A DNA stretch of 64,000 bases from JAEUHM01 sp964538625 (GCA_964538625.1 CAZIGH010000010.1:53134-117133); one strand, 5' to 3'. Positions 16,324-26,144 are shown, counted from the first letter of the stretch. Notes: a model not told the origin generated them from the sequence alone. Program-made: numbers and translations.

Positions 16324-16980
16324 ATGCTATTGGGCAACATTCTTTTTGACTATTTCATCGAAGGCGGCCCCATCATGTACCCCATCGTGGCTGTGGCTGT
16401 GGTGGCGGTGTGTGTGATTGTGGAGCGTGGTATCTGGTGGGTGCAGACGGGATGGAGCCGGAATCCCGTGCTACTGGAAAAGATTTATGAGTGCCTTGAG
16501 ACGGGTGACCTGGAGCAGGCGAAGCGCGAATCGGCAGCGGCGGCAGATCCCGTCATTCGTATGGTGCACCATGGTTTGAATCATCCCCATACTTCTATGG
16601 AAGGTGCCTTGCAGGTGGCGGCGGGTAGGGAGATCCGCACCGCTGGGCGTTTCATGGGGGCCATGGACACGATCGTGACTCTGGGGCCGCTGCTGGGACT
16701 TCTGGGAACGGTGACGGGCATCATGGGGTCCTTTACTTCGATAGGAAGTGCAGAGCTGGCAGTGGAGAAGGTCACGGGCGGCATTGGCGAGGCACTCATC
16801 GCCACCGCAGCGGGACTTGGCATCGCGATCGTCACGCTCATACCGATGAACTACTTTCATGGCAGGCTGGCGGCTCTCCAGTTTGATCTGGAGGCCGCAG
16901 CGAACAACGTGCTCATTCTGGCTGAGCACCTCGGCATCAGTCCCGACAAAAAAAGGGCTAAATCCGCTAACCCATCATGA
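16324..16980 (+). CDS. exbB: ExbB/TolQ/MotA-family proton channel protein
   Basis: 218 residues, three predicted membrane segments as in ExbB (about residues 12-34, 120-145 and 158-182). The family block GPLLGLLGTVTGIMGSFTSIGS followed by GIGEALIATAAGLGIAIVTLIPMNYFHGRL is fully present. ExbB forms the pentameric inner-membrane part of the ExbB-ExbD motor which energises TonB. ATG 16324; its TGA overlaps the ATG of exbD by four bases (ATGA), a sign of translational coupling. Assigned to TonB rather than Tol-Pal because tonB lies immediately upstream and no tolA/tolB/pal follow. Confidence 0.93.
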   Translation: MLLGNILFDYFIEGGPIMYPIVAVAVVAVCVIVERGIWWVQTGWSRNPVLLEKIYECLETGDLEQAKRESAAAADPVIRMVHHGLNHPHTSMEGALQVAAGREIRTAGRFMGAMDTIVTLGPLLGLLGTVTGIMGSFTSIGSAELAVEKVTGGIGEALIATAAGLGIAIVTLIPMNYFHGRLAALQFDLEAAANNVLILAEHLGISPDKKRAKSANPS

Positions 16981-17396
16981 AAATCAGCTCGCCCCTGCCT
17001 CAGCGAAAGACCCGACTGGAGATCATACCGCTGATTGACGTGATGTTTTTCCTGCTTGCCTCGTTCATGATGGTGAGTCTCACCATGACAAAGCAGCAGA
17101 CGGTGTCAGTGAATCTGCCTGCGGCCACCACGGCGGGAAGAGACTTCAAGCCGGACATGCTGAACATAGGTGTCAACTTGGCTGGCGACATCTTTCTGGA
17201 CAAGGAGCAGCTGGCGGTGCCGGAACTACAGCGGCGGCTGGCGGCGCGGTTCCAAGTCCAGCCGGACACGCCGGTTTACATTAGCGGAGACGCGGAAGCT
17301 CGGCACGCCGATATGATCCGAGCACTGGATGAAGTGCGGCGTGCCGGCTTCACCCGAGTGGCGTTCAATGTCAGACCTGAGTCACCAGTGCCGTGA
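16977..17396 (+). CDS. exbD: ExbD/TolR-family biopolymer transport protein
   Basis: 139 residues, the normal size. One N-terminal membrane helix (about residues 19-40) begins with IPLIDVMFFLLASFMMVSL, where the conserved Asp that senses protons is D22. The C-terminal periplasmic domain has VYISGDAEARHADMIRALDEVRRAGFTRVAF. It partners ExbB in the proton-driven motor for TonB. It overlaps exbB by four bases upstream and the next gene (GTG start) by four bases downstream, so all are surely one transcript. Confidence 0.93.
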   Translation: MKISSPLPQRKTRLEIIPLIDVMFFLLASFMMVSLTMTKQQTVSVNLPAATTAGRDFKPDMLNIGVNLAGDIFLDKEQLAVPELQRRLAARFQVQPDTPVYISGDAEARHADMIRALDEVRRAGFTRVAFNVRPESPVP

Positions 17397-17917
17397 AGAG
17401 GCCAGGGGTCATCTTGATGCTTTTGGTGGTGCCCGCACTCTGCGGGCTGAGTCTGGTTCAGTGGAAGAGGGAGTCTGAGCTGCGTGGGGTCGTTGCCGGA
17501 GTGCATGAACAGCTTCGGTCGGAGAAGGAAGCCAAGACGAAGGCGGAGGAGGGGCTGAAAGTGCTCGAACAGGAGAATGCACGCCTGACTCGTTTGCGTG
17601 AGGATACGGAGACGAAGCTGCTTGAAGTCACAGAGACGTTGCGCCGCACCCAGGAGGACCAGCTCGGGCGTGGCACCAGCATTATCGTGTTGACGAATGA
17701 GATGCTGGAGGCCCAGGCCCGTGCGGATGCTCTGGAGGGTGCTTTGAGGCGTGCCCGAGAGCAGCTTGTGGCGAACGATGCCGTTGAGCCGCTGGCCTTG
17801 GCAAACGAGCGTCTCAAGAAACTCACTGCGGAGCGAGATGCTGCCATTCGAGAGGCCAATGAGCGGACCCGAGCCTACAATGAACTGGCTGCGAAGTACA
17901 ACAGACTGGTGCGTTGA
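17393..17917 (+). CDS. coiled-coil protein coupled to exbBD (unknown function)
   Basis: 174 residues from GTG 17393, whose start overlaps the exbD stop by four bases. An N-terminal hydrophobic segment (about residues 3-20, GVILMLLVVPALCGLSLVQW) would anchor it in the inner membrane. The rest is almost entirely coiled coil (heptads of Leu/Glu/Arg from about 25 to 170, such as EKEAKTKAEEGLKVLEQENARLTRLREDTETK). No catalytic motif is visible. The tight coupling suggests a structural or regulatory role with this TonB system; no named family is claimed. A similar anchor-plus-coil protein lies at 45.1 kb. Confidence 0.75.
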   Translation: MKRPGVILMLLVVPALCGLSLVQWKRESELRGVVAGVHEQLRSEKEAKTKAEEGLKVLEQENARLTRLREDTETKLLEVTETLRRTQEDQLGRGTSIIVLTNEMLEAQARADALEGALRRAREQLVANDAVEPLALANERLKKLTAERDAAIREANERTRAYNELAAKYNRLVR

Positions 17918-17926
17918 GTGGGGGGG

Positions 17927-20464
17927 TCAAGGAAGTTCCTGGAGCAGCTTGAGCGCTGCTTTGAATCGGGGGGCTTCAGCAAGCGCGTCGAGGACATGAC
18001 GCTTCGCCAGTGCGGCGTCCGTTGACTGGTAAAGTCTTGCCAGTTTGTAACGAATGAGTGCAGGATTGCTGGCGTCCAATTTTAAAAGCCGTTCATAGTG
18101 TGAGATGGCTTCCTCCGTGCGGCCAAGTGACTCGCAGGCAAGTGCCAGTGCCTTGCTGGGCCCGGTAAGGAAGGGGTTGAGGGCAAAGGCGCGGCTTGCG
18201 TATCGGTGAAGTCCTTCCCAGTCTTGTTCCGCCGTTTCCACTTCGATGAGCCGGTTGAAAACAGAGGCAGCGTCTGCGTTTTTCTCCGCCACCTGACGCA
18301 TGAGTTCGAGTTCTTCTTCCGTGCGGTCCAGGAAGCTCAGTGCCTTCGCCTTCAGCCAAAGGGCGGAGTCGGCTCCCGTGGCATTGGGTTCAAGAGCGTG
18401 GATCCGGTCGGCGGTTTTCATCGCCTCCTGCCAGGCTTTGGCCTCCATCTGTGCGGCGAACAGTCGTCTGAGCGCCGTGATGTTGTTTGGGTATTTCTCC
18501 AGAAAAGCTGCCAGAGCCTGGGGTGAAGAACCGCGCAAATCCTCACGGCTCGGGGTGGAAAAGTCCGCCTTGGGAGCGTAGTCGTTTGCTGCTTTGACGA
18601 GCGCTTTTTGGAACTGGGCGTCCAGATCCTCGGTGCGTGCGAAGGTTTTCTCCAGCGCCGCGTTGATGCGGGTGCCGGAGGCGAGTTCCGCGAGGAGGGT
18701 TTGAAATTTTTCTTGACCGTGGACCTCGATGAGGTGCTTCACGGCCATGGCGCTTTGGAAGTAGGCGAACATGAGGGCGTCGCCGTCCTTGGGGTTCATG
18801 AAGGCGGTGGAGAGACGGGACATGGGCACGGGAGGTTCTTTTTCGTCCAGGATGCGTGCCCGCCAGTCTGCGGTCATGGGCATGCCCCAGGCAGGGTCAC
18901 GCCGCGCTTCTTCATAGACGGAGATGCCCTCACTGAGCCAGCGTGGCATTCTGTTGTGGGTGACGCTGAGGGTGACGACGTGGCAGTACTCATGCCAGAG
19001 GGTGGACTCCCAGTTGTTGCGCCCTGCGGCGAGCGAGCCGGGGCTGTTCATCGTCACGACGGTGCCGAAGCAAACGCCTAGGAGTCCCTGACCGCCCAGG
19101 GAGCCGAAGGTGCGTATGGCGAAGTCTTGCTGAGAGGGGAAGAACTCAACGCGAGTTGGCTTCATGAGCGAGAGGTTGAGGCCGTATTTGGCTGCAAGAA
19201 CCTGCCGGGCTTCCTTGAGGATGGTCATGGCTCGCTGTCCATAGACTTCCCAGTCCTTTTTCGGCAAGATGAGGACAAATCCATCTTCGTTGTGGGTGTG
19301 ATAGCCGGACATTTCTCGCTCGAGAAGTCCCAGGTTGTGCGCTTGCGTGTTATAGGGGTCTGCCTGTCTGATTTCGGCAGCGAGTTTCCATGCCGCCTCC
19401 GTTTCACCGAGGCGCATGAGATCATGACTGAGCTGCAGCTTTGCCCTCTGATAGCTGGCGTCCAGGGCCAGTGCCTCGCGTTGATACTGCGCTCCTTCTG
19501 CAAAGCGGTAGGCTCGGGAGAGGGCCTTTCCGATGAGATGATCCACCTCCGGATTTTGCTGCCAGCGGTCCAGCGCTTGGGTACGATGATTGTTGGCGCT
19601 GAAGGGGTCGTTGTTTCCGAGAATGGCAATGACGCTGCGCAAGGCCCAAGCGGTCGGCAGGCTGCGATCCACCTCAAGCACGGAAGCGAGCTGCATTTCT
19701 GCGTCGTTGTATGCCTCGGCGCTGATCTGATGCTCGGCCTGCAACAGGAGCGATGGCAGATGCCTGGGATTCATTTCCAGCGCACGGGAGAGATGGGTCA
19801 TGCTGGCAGCTCGGTCACTCGGTGCAAACGCACGTGCGAGTCCGAAGCGGAGATCCGGGTGTTCACCGACTTCCTTCAGCCCGGCCTGGAGCTCCTTTGA
19901 AGCGCGCTGATAGTCTCCCTTTTCCATAGCGAGATCTGCCAGCGCGAGCCAGGGTTCGAGGGCTTTGGGTTCCTTCTTTTTGGCGGGATTGAGATATTGC
20001 TCGATGACCTTTTGTGGATCTGCACCCACGACGAGCGCGGCGCGTCCCAGTGCTACGAGGTCCAGGGTGGTACGTTCTCGTGCCGGCTTCTGGCGTGCAG
20101 CCTCATTGAGCGCGCGCAGGGCGGCCTCCAGCGCACCTCGCTCTCCGAAGTGGACAAGCGCATCATAACGGAGCATGAGGAGGTGAAGGTCTGCGGGATG
20201 CTCGGTCACGGCCACCTTTGCCGCTGCGAGAGCCGGTTCCTTTTGCCCCAGAATCATCAGAGCCTGGATCAGTACGCGATGGTAGTCCGGATTGGCATCG
20301 CCATCAGAGAGAATGGTGGCTGCGGCATTGGCGGCGCGTTCGTAGTCGCCTGTGACGAAGAGGCGTTTGACGGGGTCCAGGTAGCGGTCGCGCAGCGCTT
20401 TTTGAACGTCGAGCGTCTGGGCGCATAATGAACCTGCGATGAGAAGGAAGAGAAGAGAGCGCAT
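17927..20464 (-). CDS. secreted TPR protein with a peptidase-MA (gluzincin) domain
   Basis: 845 residues from ATG 20464, with a short signal peptide (MRSLLFLLIAGSLCAQ). Tetratricopeptide-like helical repeats fill about residues 20-400 and 600-845 (e.g. LFVTGDYERAANAAATILSDGDANPDYHR; AISHYERLLKLDASNPALIRYKLARLY). Between them is a zinc-peptidase domain: H-E-Y-C-H near residues 489-493, followed by MPRWLSEGISVYEE, which supplies the third ligand Glu, the arrangement of Peptidase_MA (PF13485). Unlike the M48-like protein at 7.5 kb the site here is intact. Predicted periplasmic metallopeptidase of unknown target. Divergent from the S4-domain gene. The longer start at 20500 would put a charged stretch before the signal peptide and is rejected. 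Confidence 0.78.
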   Translation of the reverse strand: MRSLLFLLIAGSLCAQTLDVQKALRDRYLDPVKRLFVTGDYERAANAAATILSDGDANPDYHRVLIQALMILGQKEPALAAAKVAVTEHPADLHLLMLRYDALVHFGERGALEAALRALNEAARQKPARERTTLDLVALGRAALVVGADPQKVIEQYLNPAKKKEPKALEPWLALADLAMEKGDYQRASKELQAGLKEVGEHPDLRFGLARAFAPSDRAASMTHLSRALEMNPRHLPSLLLQAEHQISAEAYNDAEMQLASVLEVDRSLPTAWALRSVIAILGNNDPFSANNHRTQALDRWQQNPEVDHLIGKALSRAYRFAEGAQYQREALALDASYQRAKLQLSHDLMRLGETEAAWKLAAEIRQADPYNTQAHNLGLLEREMSGYHTHNEDGFVLILPKKDWEVYGQRAMTILKEARQVLAAKYGLNLSLMKPTRVEFFPSQQDFAIRTFGSLGGQGLLGVCFGTVVTMNSPGSLAAGRNNWESTLWHEYCHVVTLSVTHNRMPRWLSEGISVYEEARRDPAWGMPMTADWRARILDEKEPPVPMSRLSTAFMNPKDGDALMFAYFQSAMAVKHLIEVHGQEKFQTLLAELASGTRINAALEKTFARTEDLDAQFQKALVKAANDYAPKADFSTPSREDLRGSSPQALAAFLEKYPNNITALRRLFAAQMEAKAWQEAMKTADRIHALEPNATGADSALWLKAKALSFLDRTEEELELMRQVAEKNADAASVFNRLIEVETAEQDWEGLHRYASRAFALNPFLTGPSKALALACESLGRTEEAISHYERLLKLDASNPALIRYKLARLYQSTDAALAKRHVLDALAEAPRFKAALKLLQELP

Positions 20465-20515
20465 GGCCAAAGGAAAGCCGTTGTGAGAAGGCGGGAGCAC
20501 TACATGATAAGAACG

Positions 20516-20920
20516 ATGCAGAATCAGGAATCTGTTACATCATTGAGGGTGGACAAGTGGCTTCATCATGTCCGCGTGTTCAAGACGCGCACCCTTGCGG
20601 CCCAGGCTTGCACGAAGAGCAATGTGAAAGTGGGAGGCCTGGAGGTGAAGCCGGCGCGGGAAGTGAGGGTGGGTGACATCATCGACGTGGATCGCGGTGA
20701 CCTGCATTTGGTGCTCAAGGTGCTGGCCTTTCCGCTTCAGCGGGTGGGTCCGCCAAGGGTGGGGGAGTTCTGCGAAAACCTGACGCCTGCGGAGAACTTC
20801 GTGAAGGCTGCCGAAGCGAGGAGAGAGAGGGAACTGACAGCGCCGAGACCACATGAGACTTTGCTGAAGCCTACGAAGAAGGATCTGCGCCAGATCCGAG
20901 AATGGCTAGGCAAGGAATAA
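20516..20920 (+). CDS. S4-domain RNA-binding protein, Hsp15-like
   Basis: 134 residues from ATG 20516 (ATG 20504 and GTG 20483 are alternatives). The N-terminal S4 domain is clear: LRVDKWLHHVRVFKTRTLAAQACTKSNVKVGG, EVKPAREVRVGDIIDV. The short basic C-terminal tail (REWLGKE) and total length match Hsp15/YrfH-type ribosome-associated proteins that rescue 50S subunits carrying nascent peptide after stress. Start chosen because TTGTGA (20481-20486) with CATGAT (20503-20508) predicts transcription from about 20515. Divergent from the peptidase-MA gene with 51 bases between starts. Confidence 0.75.
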   Translation: MQNQESVTSLRVDKWLHHVRVFKTRTLAAQACTKSNVKVGGLEVKPAREVRVGDIIDVDRGDLHLVLKVLAFPLQRVGPPRVGEFCENLTPAENFVKAAEARRERELTAPRPHETLLKPTKKDLRQIREWLGKE

Positions 20921-20928
20921 GGTGGGGG

Positions 20929-23175
20929 TCAGTCCAGCAGATGCCAAACGCGGACCCATTCTGAGACGCTCCACGCCTGGGCGCCGCAGCCTCTGAGTCG
21001 GTGCGGAGCATCGCCGTCGATGATCTCTGGCAGCTGTCCAATCACACCATCCTGCATCAGCCAGGCACTGGCTCCCATGAGGCAGCGGGCGTGGATTTTC
21101 ATAGCGGTCCCATGCACGGACAGAAGTGCTTCCACGTAGCTGGGGAAGAGCCATGGCCAAGCCGTTCCGTTGTGGTAGGCGGGCTTGCGTTGGGTCTCTT
21201 CCACGCCTGTGTATTGACCATGGTAAGGCTGGTGCGGATCGTGAAGCATCTGGCCGTTCCATTCTACGGGCAGGGGATGGTGGACTCTCCTGGGGGCGAG
21301 GGTTCTCAGCGCGCCGGGCACCAACAGTTCCGCGCAAGCTCTCAATGCGGAGGCGTTTCGTGTGGGGTGGGTGGTGAGTCCGAGATTGATGGCAAAGAGT
21401 TGACCGGGCCGGAGGTGGTCGTCAGCCCGGGCAGAGGAGGCCGGTGCGTAACCTTGGGTATGCAGGCAGTCACTGTAAAAGCCAGCTTCGTTCCAAAACA
21501 GCTTTTCCACGGTCACGCGCGCTGTGGAGGCCAGTTCTCCGTATCGGCTGGCAGGTTCCAGTTCGTGGGCAAACTCTAGCGCGGAGACCCAGAGTGCCTG
21601 GATGTCGATAGGGTAGCCTTCGCGCGGAGTGCCGCAGGGATTGCAGGTATCCATCCACGTGTAATGAGCGGGACTCCACAGCAGTCCAGACGCTGGGTCC
21701 ATACGAACGCCGTGAGAGGTAGCACCTGCGGCGTGCGCGCGGACGAGGTCTAGCACCACCTCTCGCAAGGTCCTGCGTGCTGCGGTGGCGGCAAGGAACT
21801 TGGCGTCCCTCCGCACGGCTTCCTTGATGGCAAGCACGAGCCATAGGGGCGCATCGGATGTCTGCCGGTCGGATGCGTCGCTGCCGCGGATCATGTTCGG
21901 CAGGCTGCCGGCTTCTTCCCATGCGGCAAATCTGACGATGACGCCCAGCGCGTCTTCCATGCGACCCGTGGCGATGAGGCCGCGGACGAAGATCAGGCTG
22001 TCACGACCCCAGTCCAGGAACCAGGGGAAGCCGGCGATGACCGTTTTGCCGGGAGCTCGGTTGGCGAGGAAGAGGTCAAGCGCAGTGGACATGACCTCGG
22101 GCAAGGGGGCGGCTTCTTCTACGGGCTTAAGACAGGGAGGCACCTGCTTGGGCGAACCGCGATGCACGCAGGCATCCAGCGTGGCGCGTCCGGTCAGGTG
22201 GGGTCTCCAAATGAAGTAGCCGGGGCTGAAGTGGTCCGTCGCGGTGGAGAGTCCGCGCTCTGCGTCCTGGGGGAGCGGCACTTGGTACTGCCAGTGTGGA
22301 TCCAGGCAGAAGACTGCGTCCGAAGTGCGGATCTGAAAAGTGGCACCGGGCTGACTGCTGAGCTGGAAGGAGAACCCGCCACCGTCCACTTCTTGAAGTG
22401 CTTTTGGGAAGGCATCTTCGGGTCCGGTGAATGCCTTTGTGACCGTGTGGAAGCTGCGGTCTTCCAGGTCTGGGCGCAGATGGAGGGACACTTCTGGTGA
22501 AGCGGCATCCTCCAGTTCCCAATGCAGTGAGACGGCATCCGTTTCCCCCAGGGTGAGGGTGACGGACCAGCGCAGACCATGGGCGGAGAAGCGCCACCGC
22601 AATGCGCAGGGCGACACCTGGGCAAAGGAGGTGACCTGTGCGGCTCCTATCTCCAAAGGGTTCGCCCCTGGGGTGAGAAGCCACTGGCGAAGGCGTGGAA
22701 AGACGACTACGCGGTCGGATGGCCCTTCCTGGGAGGGATTCACGGCTAGCAGGGCATCATACTGGCTCTCGACGCAGGCCCATGCGGCGCGTGTTTGTAC
22801 CGCTGAGCCATGCAGATTCCCCAAGACGCCGTAAGCCGGTCCGGTGACTTGAAGTGGCACGAAGAGGTGTGTAGCGTCCGGCAGTACGAGCACGACCACG
22901 GTGCCCGAGCTGCCGCTGTGGGTGGTGACAGCGAGATGGATGAGTTTTGGCGAATCGACCGCCGGTAGCGTCAGAGCGGCCATCCATTGATCCTCGTTTC
23001 CCAGAGCTGGAACCGCTAGCCCATCACCCGCCACCACGTCGAAGCTCTCGCTGCCATACAGCTCCACCGTCTGCCCGCTGGCTGCGGGCGTGAGGCGACG
23101 CACATCGAGAGGAAAGTGAAGCTGTAAGGTGGAAGGGTCTGTGGATGACACGCGCGAACTCTCGCACCGGTGCAC
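20929..23175 (-). CDS. glycogen debranching enzyme (amylo-alpha-1,6-glucosidase)
   Basis: 748 residues. The N-terminal half is the beta-sandwich GDE_N domain (about residues 1-300). The C-terminal half is the six-hairpin GDE_C amylo-alpha-1,6-glucosidase domain (about 355-748), with AGFPWFLDWGRDSLIFVRGL, LPNMIRGSDASDRQTSDAPLW, WMDTCNPCGTPREGYPIDIQALW and YHNGTAWPWLFPSY. It would cleave alpha-1,6 branch points in glycogen, in the cytoplasm. Its start is 36 bases after the stop of the PSD1 gene on the same strand, so the two may be in one transcript. The first ~15 residues are poorly conserved in type and a start a little further in is possible. Confidence 0.88.
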   Translation of the reverse strand: MHRCESSRVSSTDPSTLQLHFPLDVRRLTPAASGQTVELYGSESFDVVAGDGLAVPALGNEDQWMAALTLPAVDSPKLIHLAVTTHSGSSGTVVVLVLPDATHLFVPLQVTGPAYGVLGNLHGSAVQTRAAWACVESQYDALLAVNPSQEGPSDRVVVFPRLRQWLLTPGANPLEIGAAQVTSFAQVSPCALRWRFSAHGLRWSVTLTLGETDAVSLHWELEDAASPEVSLHLRPDLEDRSFHTVTKAFTGPEDAFPKALQEVDGGGFSFQLSSQPGATFQIRTSDAVFCLDPHWQYQVPLPQDAERGLSTATDHFSPGYFIWRPHLTGRATLDACVHRGSPKQVPPCLKPVEEAAPLPEVMSTALDLFLANRAPGKTVIAGFPWFLDWGRDSLIFVRGLIATGRMEDALGVIVRFAAWEEAGSLPNMIRGSDASDRQTSDAPLWLVLAIKEAVRRDAKFLAATAARRTLREVVLDLVRAHAAGATSHGVRMDPASGLLWSPAHYTWMDTCNPCGTPREGYPIDIQALWVSALEFAHELEPASRYGELASTARVTVEKLFWNEAGFYSDCLHTQGYAPASSARADDHLRPGQLFAINLGLTTHPTRNASALRACAELLVPGALRTLAPRRVHHPLPVEWNGQMLHDPHQPYHGQYTGVEETQRKPAYHNGTAWPWLFPSYVEALLSVHGTAMKIHARCLMGASAWLMQDGVIGQLPEIIDGDAPHRLRGCGAQAWSVSEWVRVWHLLD

Positions 23176-23211
23176 GAGTTGTGCCAGCAGTACGGCAAAT
23201 CGGCTGTCATC

Positions 23212-26049
23212 TCAATAGATGTAGGTAAACTCGTTGGAGTTCAGGAGCGCCAGGCACACGTCTGCCAGGGCGCGGGTGGTGGCATCTGTCTGATCAGGCT
23301 GAAGGTCGGGGATGAAGTCGGCGTAGGCGTGGAGTTTTTCCGTGAAGCTGAACTTCTCGCCGGTGTTCTCCTCCACGGCTTCACGGAGAACTTCCTGGGG
23401 AGGCTTGGGTGGAGTAAGGGCGAGTTTTTCATGTTCGCTTGTCATCTGCTTCCAGTGCCGGGTGCAAAGCTCTGCCTCTGCGGCGGTAGGCCTGCGGCCG
23501 AATGAGAGGCGGAAGACTTGTTGGATGGGACTGTCCGCGTGGCTCTTCATCACCCTTGCGGCCATGGCCAGAGCGCGGTTGTAGCTGGACTGGCTGTTGA
23601 AGAGGCTGAAGACCTGAGGCGTCACGGTGGAGGCCTCGCGCTGCTCACAGGAGAAGTCTGGCGCGGGTTCGTTGAACACTTCCAGGAAAGGGTCTCGCAG
23701 GCCGCGGAGTTTCAGGGCGTAGAGCGAGCGCCGATGCCGCTGGGAGGGTAGGGGATTGGGCACCCAGGCGGAGGCGAAGGTGCCCATGACCATTCGAGGC
23801 TGCATGGCAGCTTCCAGGTTGATTTCTGGACGGTTTGGGATGCCGCCAAGCGTGCGGTTGAGTTCACCGCTGGTGGCGAGCATGGCATCCCGCAGTTCCT
23901 CACCCGTGAGACGCCTGGGCTTGAAGACGGCATAAGCCTGCTCGAGTTCCTCCCGGCTGAGACCGGTCGTGTTCTCTGGCAGGGTGGCGCTGCGGCGGTA
24001 GGTGGCACTGGTCATGATGAGGCGGTGCATGGTCTTAAAGGACCAGCCCTGCTCGACGAAGGTGGCCGCCAACCAGTCTAGTAGCTCGGGGTGGCTGGGT
24101 TTCTTTCCGGTGCTGCCGAAGTTGTTTGGGTTGCCTGCGATGGGCTGGCCGAAGTGCCACAGCCAGATGCGGTTCACAATGGCACGTGTGGTGAGGGGGT
24201 TCTCAGCACTGGCAATCCAGCGGGCCAGTGCCGTGCGACGACCCACTAGTTTTTCCTCGATCTCGCTCGTGCCGAGTACGGAGAGCACGCCGGGTTTGAC
24301 TCTGGTAGAGGGAGAGAAGGGGTCCCCGCCGCCCAAGATGGCCGTCTCTTCCAGTTCGCCTTCGGTCATGGCATCTGCCGGGATGCGTAGAGGCTGGTAA
24401 ACGGAGGTCATTTGCGGGGTGCGTCCGTTGTACACGCTCAGCGCATAGGGTTCGTAGCGCTCCATCTCCCACTTCAACCGTTCCAGCCCCTTGCGAGCTA
24501 CGCGCTCCATGCCGAACTGCTGCGGCGTGAATCCCACGAGCTTCGGGGGGTAAGTGTCCTCTGGCATTTTGTTGAAGCTGGCGCGTGCTGTGTCGAAAAC
24601 AGTGGTGAAGCGCTTTCGGTGCCCGGTCACTGACTGACCGCCGCTGTTTACAATGGCCTTTGCTCTGGCCACTGCTTTATCCCATTCGCTGCGGTCGAGT
24701 CCGTTCTCGGCATACCATTGCTCGGCATTCTTCAGCAGCACGGCATCCAGTTCTCGAAGCGTGGCTACATGGTCATCCCTCATTTTTTCGAGGTAGCGCA
24801 GTTCTTCAAAGCCAGTGGTGTTTTCCTCCTTCAGAAAGGGTGCTGAACGCTCTGCGAGTTGCGTGGTGGAGAAGCAGGCCTGCATGGCGTAGTAGTCGTG
24901 CGTGGGCACCGGATCAAACTTGTGGTCGTGGCAGCGTGCGCATTGCAGGGAGTGAGCGAGGAAGGTTTCCCCCACGCTGTTGGTGACGTCGTCCAGGAAT
25001 CGCTGCCTGGCCACTTTGGCCACTTCCATGCCGGTCAGCTCCCATGGGCCCATGCGCAGGAAGCCGACGGCGATGAGATGCTCCGGATCCTGGGGCTGAA
25101 GTTCGTCACCTGCGATTTGTTCCCGGACGAACTGATCGTAGGGCTTGTCGCTGTTGAAGGCGCGCACCACGTAGTCGCGGTAGCGCCAGGCATTGCCGCG
25201 CTCGTAGTCATTGGCAAAACCGCTGCTGTCCGCGTAGCGCACCACATCCAGCCAGTGACGGGCCATGCGCTCGCCGTAGTGTGGTGAGGAAAGCAGTTGC
25301 TCAACGAGTCTCTCCACTGCCGTGTCTGCGTCCTTGGCAAAATCACGCTCAAAGGCTTCGACCATTTCGGGAGCAGGGGGCAGGCCGGTGAGGTCAAAGC
25401 TGGCTCGCCGGATGAAGTGGCGTGCATCTGCCGGAGGAGCGGGGGTGACTCCAGCGGGCATGCGCTTGTCGATGAGTTGGTCCACGGGGTGAAGCCTCGG
25501 GTCATCAAGCGTGGGTTTGGTGACCGGTTGGTATGCCCAAAGGGCCTCCGGTTTGTAACGGCGGTTTGACCATTCAGCAGACAGTCCGGCCATGTTGGGC
25601 ACCACCACTCCGTCCTCGGCAGACCATTTCTCCGCGTTGGCTTTTGCGATTTCTCTCTGCCTGGCCTCATCTGGCCAGGGCGCACCACCGTCGATCCATG
25701 ACTTGAGCCAAGCGAGCTGCTGAGGGCTGAGCTTGTCCGCTTCCTTGGGCGGCATGGCTTCCCAGTCTTCATCCTGCCTCGTGGAAGCGAGATAGAGCGG
25801 ACTCTTTTCGGCGCTGCCGTGGACGAGTGATGGGCTGCCGCTGTCTCCTCCTTTGAGTAGGGCTTCTTGACTACGCATGTCCAGTCCCCCTTTGATCTTG
25901 GCTTCGTCTTGCCCGTGGCAAGCGATGCACTTTTCCTGAAACATAGGCCACACCCTGCGAACGAACAGTTCCTCCGCAGGCTCAGCAGAGCAAAGCGGAA
26001 CCGTCAGCAAGCAGAGGGCGGTGAACGAAGAAGCGCGGACGCGGGGCAT
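23212..26049 (-). CDS. PSD1-type planctomycete cytochrome C / DUF1549 / DUF1553 protein
   Basis: 945 residues from ATG 26049 (a second ATG four codons earlier is also possible). Signal peptide MPRVRASSFTALCLLTVPLCSA, then the PSC1 heme domain with one C-x-x-C-H (EKCIACHGQDEAKIKGGLDM), DUF1549 (about residues 190-400: RRASFDLTGLPPAPEMVEAF, MARHWLDVVRYADSSG, CARCHDHKFDPV) and DUF1553 (about 600-870: NRIWLWHFGQPIAGNPNNFG). CARCH gives a second CxxCH motif. Unlike the 10.9-kb protein it lacks a big jelly-roll insert and has no DUF1501 partner next to it. Predicted periplasmic, function unknown. The repeat of this family within 13 kb is typical for PVC genomes. Confidence 0.9.
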   Translation of the reverse strand: MPRVRASSFTALCLLTVPLCSAEPAEELFVRRVWPMFQEKCIACHGQDEAKIKGGLDMRSQEALLKGGDSGSPSLVHGSAEKSPLYLASTRQDEDWEAMPPKEADKLSPQQLAWLKSWIDGGAPWPDEARQREIAKANAEKWSAEDGVVVPNMAGLSAEWSNRRYKPEALWAYQPVTKPTLDDPRLHPVDQLIDKRMPAGVTPAPPADARHFIRRASFDLTGLPPAPEMVEAFERDFAKDADTAVERLVEQLLSSPHYGERMARHWLDVVRYADSSGFANDYERGNAWRYRDYVVRAFNSDKPYDQFVREQIAGDELQPQDPEHLIAVGFLRMGPWELTGMEVAKVARQRFLDDVTNSVGETFLAHSLQCARCHDHKFDPVPTHDYYAMQACFSTTQLAERSAPFLKEENTTGFEELRYLEKMRDDHVATLRELDAVLLKNAEQWYAENGLDRSEWDKAVARAKAIVNSGGQSVTGHRKRFTTVFDTARASFNKMPEDTYPPKLVGFTPQQFGMERVARKGLERLKWEMERYEPYALSVYNGRTPQMTSVYQPLRIPADAMTEGELEETAILGGGDPFSPSTRVKPGVLSVLGTSEIEEKLVGRRTALARWIASAENPLTTRAIVNRIWLWHFGQPIAGNPNNFGSTGKKPSHPELLDWLAATFVEQGWSFKTMHRLIMTSATYRRSATLPENTTGLSREELEQAYAVFKPRRLTGEELRDAMLATSGELNRTLGGIPNRPEINLEAAMQPRMVMGTFASAWVPNPLPSQRHRRSLYALKLRGLRDPFLEVFNEPAPDFSCEQREASTVTPQVFSLFNSQSSYNRALAMAARVMKSHADSPIQQVFRLSFGRRPTAAEAELCTRHWKQMTSEHEKLALTPPKPPQEVLREAVEENTGEKFSFTEKLHAYADFIPDLQPDQTDATTRALADVCLALLNSNEFTYIY

Positions 26050-26144
26050 TGTGAAAAGCATCTTTAATGACGCTACTCCCAGAACGCCGCCTGGTGGACA
26101 CCTTTTCGCGTATCAGGCCGCTGGCAGACGTGGGGCGATCCCTC

